Shown: piece by piece, positions 17,472 through 25,462 of the stretch
Numbering within the stretch: position 1 is the first letter of the stretch
Layout of the letters: each line of letters begins with the position of its first letter
Position numbers and translations under genes: made by a program
Notes under the pieces: model-generated
What the model saw: only the letters and a program-made list of their open reading frames with translations
Database searches by the model: none
What the model was told of the DNA's origin: nothing
DNA from: JAGVSR01 sp964589785
GTDB taxonomy: Bacteria > Pseudomonadota > Alphaproteobacteria > Rhizobiales > Hyphomicrobiaceae
Direction: 5' to 3'
Length of the DNA: 64,000 nucleotides
NCBI GenBank assembly: GCA_964589785.1
Contig: CAZPUQ010000003.1
Span: 62,001 to 126,000, forward strand

Positions 17472-18620
17472 CTATTCGGCTGCTTCCACGAAGTTTTCCG
17501 ACGTCGATGCCTTGCGATCCGAAAGGCCGAGACGCGCTTTCGCCGTCTGGCGCAGGCGATCAATCGGTGCGAGCTTGCCCTCGCTTTCAAAGTGCCAGAA
17601 CGTCCAGCCGTTGCACGCCTCCTTGCCTTGCGCGAAGGCTCCCACGCGATGGATCGAGCCCTGCATGCCCGGCAGGGCGACGGAGCCGTCGGCCTTCACC
17701 TCGGCGCGCACCCTGCGACGCTCGTCGTAGAGCGGACTGCCGGCCGGCAGAATGCCGAGCTCGATGATCGTGCCGAAGGGGACACGCGGCTCGGCGCGCT
17801 TGGAGCGGACGGCTTCGAGCGTGCTCGCCGTCAATGGCGTGACGGCTGCGATGCGGTCGCGCGCGGCGCGGGCGTAGTCGTCGTCCCGCTCGATCCCGAT
17901 CCACTTGCGGCCGAGCCGCCGGGCGACGGCGCCCGTGGTGCCGGTGCCGAAGAACGGGTCGAGCACGATGTCGCCCACGTTCGTCGTTGCCAGCAGCACC
18001 CGACCGAGGAGCGCTTCGGGCTTCTGCGTCGGGTGTGCCTTGCGTCCGCCGTCGTCCTTCAGCCGCTCGGGCCCCGAGCAGATCGGGAACAGCCAGTCCG
18101 AGCGCATCTGGATATCGTCATTGAGCGCTTTCAGGCTCTCGTAGTTGAAGGTGGGCCGCGATCGCTGGTCGCGCGCGGCCCAGATCAGCGTCTCGTGCGC
18201 ATTGGTGAAGCGCTTGCCGCGGAAGTTCGGCATCGGGTTCACCTTGCGCCAGACGATGTCGTTCTGGATCCAGAAGCCGAGGTCCTGCAGCGCCGCGCCG
18301 AGGCGGAACACGTTGTGATAGGAGCCGATGACCCAGATCGCGCCGTCCGGCTTCAGGATGCGGCGGCACTCGCCGAGCCACGCGCGGCAGAACGCGTCGT
18401 AGGCGGCGAAGGAGGAGAACTTGTCCCACGCGTCGTCGACGCCATCGACGCGTGTGTTGTTTGGGCGCAAGAGCTCGGAGGCGAGCTGCAGATTGTAGGG
18501 AGGGTCGGCGAAGACGAGGTCGACGCACGCGTCGGGAAGCTTGCGCAACTCCTCGATGCAGTCACCGACGAGAACGTGATCGGTCTTGACGGCTGAGGGG
18601 ACGCGACGCCTGGAACGCAT
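17472..18620 (-). CDS. ccrM: Cell-cycle DNA methyltransferase CcrM (GANTC, N6-adenine)
   Basis: CcrM methylates adenine in GANTC late in the alphaproteobacterial cell cycle. The 382-residue protein is a beta-class N6 methyltransferase: the catalytic DPPY is at residues 39-42 and the SAM motif DPFFGTGTTG at 221-230. The alphaproteobacterial C-terminal DNA-recognition extension is present (FGTIIELGILPAGSPLYDERRR ... HFESEGKLAPIDRLR). In Caulobacter and Rhizobiales it is essential or nearly so and expressed under CtrA; the upstream region here carries a CtrA-like box and one GANTC site. Confidence 0.97.
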   Translation of the reverse strand: MRSRRRVPSAVKTDHVLVGDCIEELRKLPDACVDLVFADPPYNLQLASELLRPNNTRVDGVDDAWDKFSSFAAYDAFCRAWLGECRRILKPDGAIWVIGSYHNVFRLGAALQDLGFWIQNDIVWRKVNPMPNFRGKRFTNAHETLIWAARDQRSRPTFNYESLKALNDDIQMRSDWLFPICSGPERLKDDGGRKAHPTQKPEALLGRVLLATTNVGDIVLDPFFGTGTTGAVARRLGRKWIGIERDDDYARAARDRIAAVTPLTASTLEAVRSKRAEPRVPFGTIIELGILPAGSPLYDERRRVRAEVKADGSVALPGMQGSIHRVGAFAQGKEACNGWTFWHFESEGKLAPIDRLRQTAKARLGLSDRKASTSENFVEAAE

Positions 18621-18707
18621 GACTGGACCTGCTCACTCGACGAAAGCAACGCAACGGGTATCTTCGCTCGCTCCCCTACGGCGGGGCACGAGGCCGCACG
18701 GTAAACG

Positions 18708-18740
18708 GAATCTGACGAGCGAGGGTTAACCGGCGGTTAC
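18708..18740. promoter_or_regulatory. CtrA-like box and GANTC site in the ccrM promoter region
   Basis: The 220-base gap upstream of ccrM contains TTAA (18726-18729), exactly seven bases, then TTAC (18737-18740). The CtrA consensus is TTAA-N7-TTAA, so this is a one-mismatch match. A GAATC (GANTC) CcrM target lies at 18708-18712. In Caulobacter the ccrM promoter also carries a CtrA site and GANTC sites, so the layout fits established biology. Binding itself is inferred. Confidence 0.6.
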
Positions 18741-18840
18741 CGGGGCGGGCAGGCGGAGACTGCACGCCATTCTTGTCCGGCGGAAGACAAAGAATGCGGT
18801 TGTTGCAGCAAGGTGGAACGGCCGGCAAGCTGGGCGCCGG

Positions 18841-19122
18841 CTACTTGTCTTCGATCTCCTCCTCCACGATCGCCCCGGTCACGGGGTTGAAGTAGACTTC
18901 GACCGCCTTGCCGTCCTTGTTGTAGCCGTAGATCTCATAGCAGTTGCCTTCGACCTTGAAGACCTCGGCCTTGTAGCCGAGGTCGGTGATCTTCGCCTTC
19001 ATGGCATCCTCGGTCAGCCACTTGTCCTTGGGCTCCTTGGTGCAGTCGGGGCTGGCAAGGGCCGGCGCGGCGGCGAGAAGGGTGCCGGCGACGGCGGTAA
19101 GACGCAGCAGCGTCGATGTCAT
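18841..19122 (-). CDS. Small exported PepSY-domain protein
   Basis: This 93-residue protein has a cleavable signal peptide (TLLRLTAVAGTLLAAAPALA) and a single PepSY-type domain: DAMKAKITDLGYKAEVFKVEGNCYEIYGYNKDGKAVEVYFNPVTG. PepSY domains are thought to inhibit or modulate proteases or to sense ligands in the periplasm; the specific partner is unknown. Two cysteines (DCTKEP and GNCYEIY) could form a disulfide. It is transcribed toward ccrM. Confidence 0.85.
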   Translation of the reverse strand: MTSTLLRLTAVAGTLLAAAPALASPDCTKEPKDKWLTEDAMKAKITDLGYKAEVFKVEGNCYEIYGYNKDGKAVEVYFNPVTGAIVEEEIEDK

Positions 19123-19227
19123 GGGGCGGTCCTTTCCTATAACGATTCCAGCAACGCGGCCGGGCTCGCGGTGCGAAAACCGGCTAGCTTAGCCTGGAGG
19201 CCGTCAGCGGCATCTTCAAGACGGAAT

Positions 19228-21105
19228 TCAGTCGGTCCGCCACGTGATCTGCCGCACCGGCTCGTCGAGGGCCGCGGTGTCGGGTGTCGCGGCATCGGGT
19301 GTCGGGGCGGGCGTCAATCGCGACGGCGATGCGGACGCCTCCTCGTTCAAGACCATGAGTATGGGGGTGAGCCCGTCGACGTCGACGACGCGGAAGACCT
19401 CCACGTCGCGGCGCGCCTCCGCGCTCCATCCCGCGATCGTCAAGGCGCGCTCGGCCTTGGAGAAGAGGCCGTGGTTGCGCAAGGGATCGGCCTCCATGAA
19501 CTCCTGATCCTTCTCCGACAGCCCGACCTTGCCGCGTCTCTCGATCTCCCGGATCCAGTCCTTGCGGATGACCGTAAGGTCCGTGTCGCTCGCTTGGCTT
19601 TCCTCGCGCTTCAGGACGTCGAGCTCGGTCTTGCGCTGCCAGAACCGCGGCCAGCGCCGCTGCCAGAAGCGCAGCCGTTGCGGCCAGCGAACCAGATCCA
19701 GATCGCTCAGCACCCCGGCGAGCTGGTTGATCGCAAGCGCACGCTGCGACTCGATCGCGTCGTCGGCGTTGGCGCTGTAGAGGTTGGGGATGACGAAGTA
19801 CGACGCCTTGTTGTGATGGATGAAGTGGCGCCGCAGCCACTCGATGCCGGCCTTGTCGTCGGTGCGGCTGAGAACGGTGCGGATGGCCTCACGGATCTGA
19901 CGGATGACCTCGCCGGATGGCCTGAGCGTCGCGGCCGGCGGCGGATTGAGGATCGCGAGGGCCAGAAGGCCGAGATCGACGCCGATGGTGGCAAGCAGCG
20001 CGATGAGATCGCGGCCGGTGATCGGTTCGCCTTCCGCCGTGTGCGAGAACGGCCGCTGGCCCCCGGACGCAACGTACGCGACGAGGCTCGAGGAGTACGC
20101 GCCGATGTTCCTCCACAGGCTCTTCACCGCGTTGGCGACCCCGGCAGGGCCTTCGCTGAATGCGGCTTCGCGCAGCCTGATGTCGGCCGGCTCGTCGGCC
20201 TGGTCGGCGGCCTGCCGCAAGCGCTCGGCAAGCGTCGGGTCGAAGCACGAGAAGCTGGGCCGGCCGGGCGGGATGGACACTGCCTCGGCGAGCGAGCGCA
20301 TCTCGGCGCCCGTCGAGCGGCCAAGTTCGTTGGAGCGGGCGGCGATGCTGCGTGCCTTGCCGCGGATGTCGGAAGCCCGGGCTTCGAAAGCCTTCTGGCG
20401 CTCCTCGATCGTGGCGCCCTCGAGCGAGGAGGCCGCGGCGCGCAGCTCCTCCGCATCGGCCCGCACCGGCTCCAGCCACGCGCGGGTCATGCCATCGCGC
20501 AACGTCGTCACGCTGTCGCGCACGCTGCGGCGCGCATTGTAGAGCGGGCCGCGCCCGGCGCCCGACGCTGTGCCGCAGCTTCCTCCGCTCGTCTCCTCGC
20601 GCGCCATCTGGCTGTCGGACCACGTGACGACGTTGTCGAGCTGCGCGCGCACGGCGTCGAGGCGCGCGGCAATGGCCGCGCTCGCGTCGCGGGCATCCTC
20701 CTGCAGGCCGGCGAGCCCCGTCCGCGTCGCCTCCTCGCCGGAGATCAGGCTCCACCAGAAGCCGTAGCCGAACCCGATCGACCAGACCGCGAGGAACACG
20801 TACATCACGAACATCACGATGCGGTCGGTGAACTTGCGCTTGGCGCCGAACATCTCGCGGAGCGCAAGCCACATGAGAAACGTGAGCGCCACGACCACGC
20901 CGACGACGAGGACGTCGCTCGAGACCGACAGTCCGTCCGCCGGCGCGGAGGAGTTCTGCGAGACGCCGACGATGAAGTCGCGCATGCCGTGCCAGGTCGC
21001 GTACCCCGACAGCAGCAGGAGCATCAGCGAGGCGATGCCGATCAGCGTGTTGCGGCCGAGCACATAGTAGAAGGCATCACGAATGCTTGCGCGGATCGAC
21101 GCCAT
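19228..21105 (-). CDS. Large membrane protein of unknown function
   Basis: I do not recognise this 625-residue protein. The N-terminal 130 residues contain three membrane helices (NTLIGIASLMLLLLSGYATW, VLVVGVVVALTFLMWLALR, FVMYVFLAVWSIGFGYGFWW). A long, mostly helical and charged extra-membrane part follows (about residues 150-350, with DARDASAAIAARLDAVRAQLDN), then a fourth helix (LIALLATIGVDLGLLALAIL) and a soluble C-terminal domain with WLRRHFIHHNKASYFVIPNLY. The topology, helices around a long coiled domain, is reminiscent of sensor or scaffold proteins but there is no kinase or ATPase motif. It is followed by the PepSY gene 105 bases later. Confidence 0.8.
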   Translation of the reverse strand: MASIRASIRDAFYYVLGRNTLIGIASLMLLLLSGYATWHGMRDFIVGVSQNSSAPADGLSVSSDVLVVGVVVALTFLMWLALREMFGAKRKFTDRIVMFVMYVFLAVWSIGFGYGFWWSLISGEEATRTGLAGLQEDARDASAAIAARLDAVRAQLDNVVTWSDSQMAREETSGGSCGTASGAGRGPLYNARRSVRDSVTTLRDGMTRAWLEPVRADAEELRAAASSLEGATIEERQKAFEARASDIRGKARSIAARSNELGRSTGAEMRSLAEAVSIPPGRPSFSCFDPTLAERLRQAADQADEPADIRLREAAFSEGPAGVANAVKSLWRNIGAYSSSLVAYVASGGQRPFSHTAEGEPITGRDLIALLATIGVDLGLLALAILNPPPAATLRPSGEVIRQIREAIRTVLSRTDDKAGIEWLRRHFIHHNKASYFVIPNLYSANADDAIESQRALAINQLAGVLSDLDLVRWPQRLRFWQRRWPRFWQRKTELDVLKREESQASDTDLTVIRKDWIREIERRGKVGLSEKDQEFMEADPLRNHGLFSKAERALTIAGWSAEARRDVEVFRVVDVDGLTPILMVLNEEASASPSRLTPAPTPDAATPDTAALDEPVRQITWRTD

Positions 21106-21241
21106 GACACACCCCGAGCTTTCCCGGGACGCGAATACAACAAAATCAGTTGGTTGTCATGGCGCTAGACCAGGCACGTGCCGCGATTTCGCGGCCGCTG
21201 TTGCCAGTCTCGGCTGGTGCCTCTCGGTTAACGTCCGCGCG

Positions 21242-21688
21242 CTAGTGCGACCGTCCAGAACCGTCGTCGCCAATGACGGAGCAGAAGCTGCTCGCCCGGA
21301 TGATCTTGCGCCCGGTCCTGTCGAGCGTCCAGAGATTGTGGCAGACTCCGACGATGTCCTCGCCCGTCTCGCGCATCCGCATCGCCCACTGGCAAGCCGC
21401 CGAGATGCCGCTGTCGGTGTGCCGTAGTCTCACGATCTCGAAGTCCTTCACGTCGAACATCGACAGCTCGTAGGCGTAGAAGCGCAGGATGCCGACCGCG
21501 CTCGACGCGCTCACCGGCCCGTGCACGTCCTGCAGGCCGACCGCGTGCGCGAGGTCGCTGTCGTAGGAGGTCGACAGGCGGGCATCGAGGGTGAAGGCTT
21601 CCGCCATGGAAATGGGATCGTTGGCGCGAAAGGCGTCAAAGGCCCGCACGAGAACGCGGGGGACGTCGCGTGACGGTTTGATCAGCAT
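21242..21688 (-). CDS. NTF2/SnoaL-like hypothetical protein
   Basis: A 148-residue cytoplasmic protein without a signal peptide. VLVRAFDAFRANDPISMAEAFTLDARL followed by VGILRFYAYELSMFDVKDFEIV and SAACQWAMRMRETGEDIVGVCHNLWTLD resembles the cone-shaped SnoaL/NTF2-like fold used for ligand binding or nuclear-transport-factor-like dimers. I inferred this from pattern and length only. I chose ATG 21688 (MLIKPSRDV). No partner gene is evident; it is monocistronic between the membrane protein and rnhB. Confidence 0.65.
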   Translation of the reverse strand: MLIKPSRDVPRVLVRAFDAFRANDPISMAEAFTLDARLSTSYDSDLAHAVGLQDVHGPVSASSAVGILRFYAYELSMFDVKDFEIVRLRHTDSGISAACQWAMRMRETGEDIVGVCHNLWTLDRTGRKIIRASSFCSVIGDDGSGRSH

Positions 21689-21792
21689 GCAAACGAGCCC
21701 TCCGCCTGGCACGCTATCGGCGCGACCATCATATTTTCAGGCGGGCGTCTTCGCTCTGCCTTGAGGCGCGGCAAAAGTTCACGCCGCGTCGA

Positions 21793-22449
21793 TCACGCCA
21801 CTTCGATCAGGCCAAGCGCCAATTGAACGGGCCTGAAGGAGCGACGGTGCAGGGCACAGACGCCGAGACGGGAGAGAGCGTCCTTGTGCTCGGGCGTGCC
21901 ATAGCCCTTGTGGCGCGCAAAGCCATAGCCGGGGTGCTCCCGCTCCATGGCGATCATGATGCGGTCGCGCGTGACCTTGGCAACGATCGAGGCCGCCGCG
22001 ATCGAGAGGCACTTCGCGTCGCCCTTCACGATGGTGCGCGTCTCGCAGGCCAGCCGCGGCGCCTTGTTGCCATCGATCAGCGCAAGGCACGGTGCGGGAG
22101 AAAGGGCGCGGACGGCCTCTGCCATGGCCCAGAGCGTCGCGCCGAGGACGTTGTCGCGGTCGATGCGGTCGACGCTCGCTATGCCGACGGCGAACCGGGC
22201 GCCGCTGTCCACGATCCGGCGATAGACGATCTCGCGCTGGTCCTCCTCCATGGCCTTGCTGTCGTCGATGCCGGCCGGAATGCGGCAAGGATCGAGGATG
22301 ACCGCGGCCGCCACCAGTGGACCGGCCCAGGGTCCGCGGCCGGCCTCGTCGAGGCCGGCGACGGACACGCGACCAAGTTCCAGCTCGGCCGCCTCCAGCT
22401 CAAACGTCGGCTTGATGCGCGAATCATCGATCTTCATGCTCGAAAGCAT
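21793..22449 (-). CDS. rnhB: Ribonuclease HII
   Basis: RNase HII removes ribonucleotides misincorporated in DNA. The catalytic block is present: AGLDEAGRGPWAGP, then the second acidic motif ALIDGNKAPRL, and the C-terminal GYGFARHKGYGTPEH. The start is taken as ATG 22449 (MLSSMKIDDS); ATG 22437 is equally possible, and a longer frame extends to 22515. The window therefore has both rnhA and rnhB. It is divergent from the ABC-F gene. Confidence 0.95.
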   Translation of the reverse strand: MLSSMKIDDSRIKPTFELEAAELELGRVSVAGLDEAGRGPWAGPLVAAAVILDPCRIPAGIDDSKAMEEDQREIVYRRIVDSGARFAVGIASVDRIDRDNVLGATLWAMAEAVRALSPAPCLALIDGNKAPRLACETRTIVKGDAKCLSIAAASIVAKVTRDRIMIAMEREHPGYGFARHKGYGTPEHKDALSRLGVCALHRRSFRPVQLALGLIEVA

Positions 22450-22559
22450 TGGACGCGCCGCCTCACCTGTCAAAGCGGCCGCAGCCTCTGTCCACGGCCG
22501 GCCGACTCCCAGCACCGGCCGAATGACAGGGGCGATCCAACTCGCTATGCGAGGGCGCC

Positions 22560-24473
22560 ATGCTGCACATCAACGATCTCACCTACCATATCGAGGGCAA
22601 GCGCATCCTCGACGCCGCTACCGCCGGTATTCCGACGGGGCACAAGGTCGGTCTGGTCGGCCGCAACGGTGCGGGCAAATCGACACTCCTCAGGCTCATC
22701 ACCGGAGAGCTGCACCCGGATGACGGCAGCATCACGACCGCCCGCGGTGCCCGCATCGGCTACGTGGCCCAAGAAGCGCCGGGCGGCGACAGAAGCCTGA
22801 TCGATTGGGTGCTCGATGCCGACACGGAGCGGTCGAGCCTTCTCGCGGAGGCCGAGACGGCCAGCGATGCGAACCGCATCGCGGAGATCCAGATCCGCCT
22901 CACCGACATCCAAGCCCACTCGGCACCGGCCCGCGCGGCGACGATACTGTCCGGCCTGGGCTTCGACGCCGCCGCGCAGCGGCGACCCTGCCGCGAATAC
23001 TCCGGCGGGTGGCGCATGCGCGTGGCGCTGGCCGCCGTGCTCTTTCTCGAGCCCGAGATTTTGCTGCTCGACGAGCCGACGAACTACCTCGATCTGGAAG
23101 GCACCCTGTGGCTGGAGAGCTATCTGAAGAGCTATCCGCACACGGTCCTGATCGTCAGCCACGACCGCGACCTCTTGAACACGATCCCGGGCGCGATCCT
23201 GCATCTCGACCGCGGCAAGCTCACGCTCTATGCGGGCGGCTACGATGCCTTCGAGGACTCGCGGCGCGAGAAGCAGCGGCTGGAATTGCGGCTGAAGAAG
23301 AAGCAGGACGAGGAGCGCCGGCGCATCCAAGCCTTCATCGACCGCTTCAAGGCGAAGGCGACCAAGGCGCGCCAGGCGCAGAGCCGCGTCAAGGCGCTGG
23401 CGAGGATGCAGCCGATCGCGGCCCAGGTCGAGGACCGCGTCGTTCCGTTCCTGTTTCCAAATCCGGAACGGATGCTGTCCAGTCCGCTCCTGCGCATGGA
23501 GGACGCGAGTGCCGGATACGCGCCGGGCCAGCCGGTCCTGAAGAACCTCAACCTGCGCATCGACCAGGACGACCGCATCGCGCTTCTCGGCCAGAACGGC
23601 AACGGCAAGTCGACGTTTGCCAAGCTCATCGCAGGCCGGCTGGCGCCGCTCTCAGGCAACGTGTTCGGCGCCAACCGCGTGACGGTCGGCTATTTCGCTC
23701 AACATCAGCTCGAGGACCTCAATCCGCTCGCGACGCCGTACGACTACATGGTCAAGCTGATGCCGGAGGCAACGGAGGCGCAGAAGCGAAGCCGGCTCGG
23801 GGCGTTCGGCTTCAGCGCCGACAAGGCGGATACGAAATGCGTGAACCTCTCCGGCGGCGAGAAAGCGCGGCTCCTGCTGGCGCTCACCGCCTTTCATGCG
23901 CCGCACCTCATCATTCTCGACGAGCCGACCAACCATCTCGACATCGACAGCCGCGAGGCGCTGATCCATGCGCTTGCCGAATACGAGGGCGCGGTGGTCC
24001 TCATCAGCCACGACCGGCATCTCGTGGAGGCGACGGCCGACCGGCTGTGGATCGTGCGCGGGGGCACCGTGTCAGTCTACGACGGCGACATGGACAGCTA
24101 TCGCGCCGAGCTCCTGGCCGAGCGTGGTGCCGGTCTGCGCACGCGACCGGCTGCAGCCGACGAGGGATCGGAGGCGCGCCTTGATCGGGCTTCGCAGAGG
24201 CGGGCCTCGGCGCAGCGCCGCCATCAGCTCGCGCCGTTGAAGAAGACGATGCAGGATGCGGAAAAGCGTGTCGAGGCGCTCTCGGCCGAGTTGGCGCGCC
24301 TCGATGCAGCGCTCGCTGATTCGGCTCTTTATGCGGATACTCAGAGGGCGCAGAAAATAACGCTGGAGCGCGGTCTCATCGCCAAGAGATTGGCGGAGGC
24401 GGAGGATGCCTGGCTCACTGCTACGGCCGTGTACGAGGACGCCGAGCGTGCGGCCGAGGAGGCCTCCGCTTGA
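22560..24473 (+). CDS. ABC-F family ATPase (Uup/YheS-like)
   Basis: This 637-residue soluble protein has two fused ABC ATPase domains and no membrane helices, which defines ABC-F proteins that act on ribosomes rather than transport. Domain 1: GRNGAGKST, signature YSGGWRMRVALAA, Walker B ILLLDEPTNYLD. The interdomain linker (RLELRLKKKQDEERRRIQAFI) is highly charged. Domain 2: GQNGNGKST, LSGGEKARLLLAL, LIILDEPTNHLD. A C-terminal coiled coil (LKKTMQDAEKRVEALSAELARLDA) resembles Uup. Whether it is a Uup-type or a YheS-type factor cannot be settled by eye. Confidence 0.93.
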   Translation: MLHINDLTYHIEGKRILDAATAGIPTGHKVGLVGRNGAGKSTLLRLITGELHPDDGSITTARGARIGYVAQEAPGGDRSLIDWVLDADTERSSLLAEAETASDANRIAEIQIRLTDIQAHSAPARAATILSGLGFDAAAQRRPCREYSGGWRMRVALAAVLFLEPEILLLDEPTNYLDLEGTLWLESYLKSYPHTVLIVSHDRDLLNTIPGAILHLDRGKLTLYAGGYDAFEDSRREKQRLELRLKKKQDEERRRIQAFIDRFKAKATKARQAQSRVKALARMQPIAAQVEDRVVPFLFPNPERMLSSPLLRMEDASAGYAPGQPVLKNLNLRIDQDDRIALLGQNGNGKSTFAKLIAGRLAPLSGNVFGANRVTVGYFAQHQLEDLNPLATPYDYMVKLMPEATEAQKRSRLGAFGFSADKADTKCVNLSGGEKARLLLALTAFHAPHLIILDEPTNHLDIDSREALIHALAEYEGAVVLISHDRHLVEATADRLWIVRGGTVSVYDGDMDSYRAELLAERGAGLRTRPAAADEGSEARLDRASQRRASAQRRHQLAPLKKTMQDAEKRVEALSAELARLDAALADSALYADTQRAQKITLERGLIAKRLAEAEDAWLTATAVYEDAERAAEEASA

Positions 24474-24851
24474 GCCGGCGAATGGCGCTCGAGTTGTCCA
24501 CGATCATGCCGTCGGCGCGCCGTTTCGCCATCGTGATCAACCACCGCGTTGATATGTCGACGAGAAGCATGTCAATGCGATTTGGAACTAGACTGATTTA
24601 CATATTTTTTGATGACACAAACCCGCCTCAGTCGGCTATCACCACGCGGTGGCAAGCTGGCTGATCCGGTCGTGCGGGGCGCGCCGACCGTTCCGATGAA
24701 GAGGGCTCGGGCGGTTCTGATCAGCCAGCTTCCGCCGCTTCCACGAACATCACCGACTCGTAGGCGCGTCCCGTCGTCACCGCGGCTGAGCCGCGCGCGC
24801 AACGTGGTCGAGCCCTCCGCACGTCGCGCCGCTCGTTCAATTTCCGCAGCG
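24474..24851. other. 378-base gap with a nested inverted-repeat element
   Basis: No convincing gene. The stretch holds an AT-rich segment at about 24585-24612 (catatttttt) downstream of the ABC-F gene and the nested inverted repeat annotated separately (24654-24731). A minus-strand frame ending at 24721 with tail YESVMFVEAAEAG overlaps the HTH gene and could be a remnant, but I cannot support it. Confidence 0.5.
24654..24731. repeat. Nested inverted repeat, 78 bases
   Basis: AAGCTGGCTGATC (24654-24666) and GATCAGCCAGCTT (24719-24731) are a perfect 13-bp inverted repeat with 52 bases between. Directly inside the left arm, CGGTCG (24667-24672) pairs with CGACCG (24685-24690). The element could fold as RNA on either strand, act as a terminator for the HTH gene, or be a short non-autonomous mobile remnant; no target-site duplication is visible. 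Confidence 0.6.
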
Positions 24852-25253
24852 CTACGTCTTCTGGTCGGCCGGCTTCTCGTCCTCGGGCAGCAGGCTCACC
24901 TCGAGCCGTACGCGGTCGCACGCGACCGTCGGGATCTTGCCGCGGCCCTTCGATTTCACCAGCACGACAATGCCGACGTCGCCGAGCCGCGCCAGCGTCC
25001 GCGTGAGGCTTGCCTTCGGGCGGCCGGACAACCGCGAAAGCTCGGCAAGGGTCTTGGGCTTGGCCGTGCGGATCAGCTTCAGGAGCTTCAGGTTGCGGTC
25101 CGAGAGCAGGCGCATGAGCTTCTCAGGCCTGTGGGTGCCCAACTGGGCGGGACCGCCGTTTGTGCCGGCGGAGGCCGACGGCGCCCCCGCCTTGGCGGGT
25201 CCATTGTCGGCGAACTCGAAGTGGAGCGTCTTCACATCATCCATGTTGTCCAT
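24852..25253 (-). CDS. HVO_A0114/TumA-like winged-helix DNA-binding protein
   Basis: The protein carries a winged-helix domain: LMRLLSDRNLKLLKLIRTAKPKTLAELSRLSGRPKASLTRTLARLGDVGIV, followed by IPTVACDRVRLEVSLLPEDEKP. This order (domain, then a basic beta wing, then V-x-L-x-V) is that of the HVO_A0114 family, which includes TumA antitoxins paired with the TumE toxin. I see no TumE-like gene next to it: upstream is only glyS. I chose ATG 25253 (MDNMDDVKTLHFEF); ATG 25244 and a GTG at 25370 are in frame and lack clear ribosome binding sites. Confidence 0.7.
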   Translation of the reverse strand: MDNMDDVKTLHFEFADNGPAKAGAPSASAGTNGGPAQLGTHRPEKLMRLLSDRNLKLLKLIRTAKPKTLAELSRLSGRPKASLTRTLARLGDVGIVVLVKSKGRGKIPTVACDRVRLEVSLLPEDEKPADQKT

Positions 25254-25411
25254 CGCGTCTGCCGCACGCCGAAGAGGACGGACGACCGTTTGCAGGAAAG
25301 CCGGCCTCTGCAGCGCGTCAGGATAGTTTGTTTCTAGATGTGAAACGCCAAGGGCGATCGCAAGGATCACCTACCGGGATTCATTTTTTATTTCGAGCGT
25401 CGGGAACCGGA

Positions 25412-25431
25412 CCTACGGGCACACCCGTAGG
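25412..25431. terminator. Hairpin downstream of glyS
   Basis: A perfect 8-bp stem, CCTACGGG (25412-25419) and CCCGTAGG (25424-25431), with a four-base loop. It lies 31 bases after the glyS stop on the minus strand. There is no immediate U-run, so it may stabilise the 3' end or act with Rho rather than be a classical intrinsic terminator. Confidence 0.5.
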
Positions 25432-25462
25432 CCCTGGAGCGCAAGCGGCGCAGCGTCCGGGT

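Noticed and set aside
18821..18841. GCCGGC hairpin at the PepSY stop as terminator
   Set aside because: Only a 6-bp stem with no U-run; too weak to call.
24721..24921. Minus-strand frame with tail YESVMFVEAAEAG as a pseudogene
   Set aside because: The overlap with the HTH gene and lack of an upstream domain make it unsupportable; only a tail-like string resembles a protein end.
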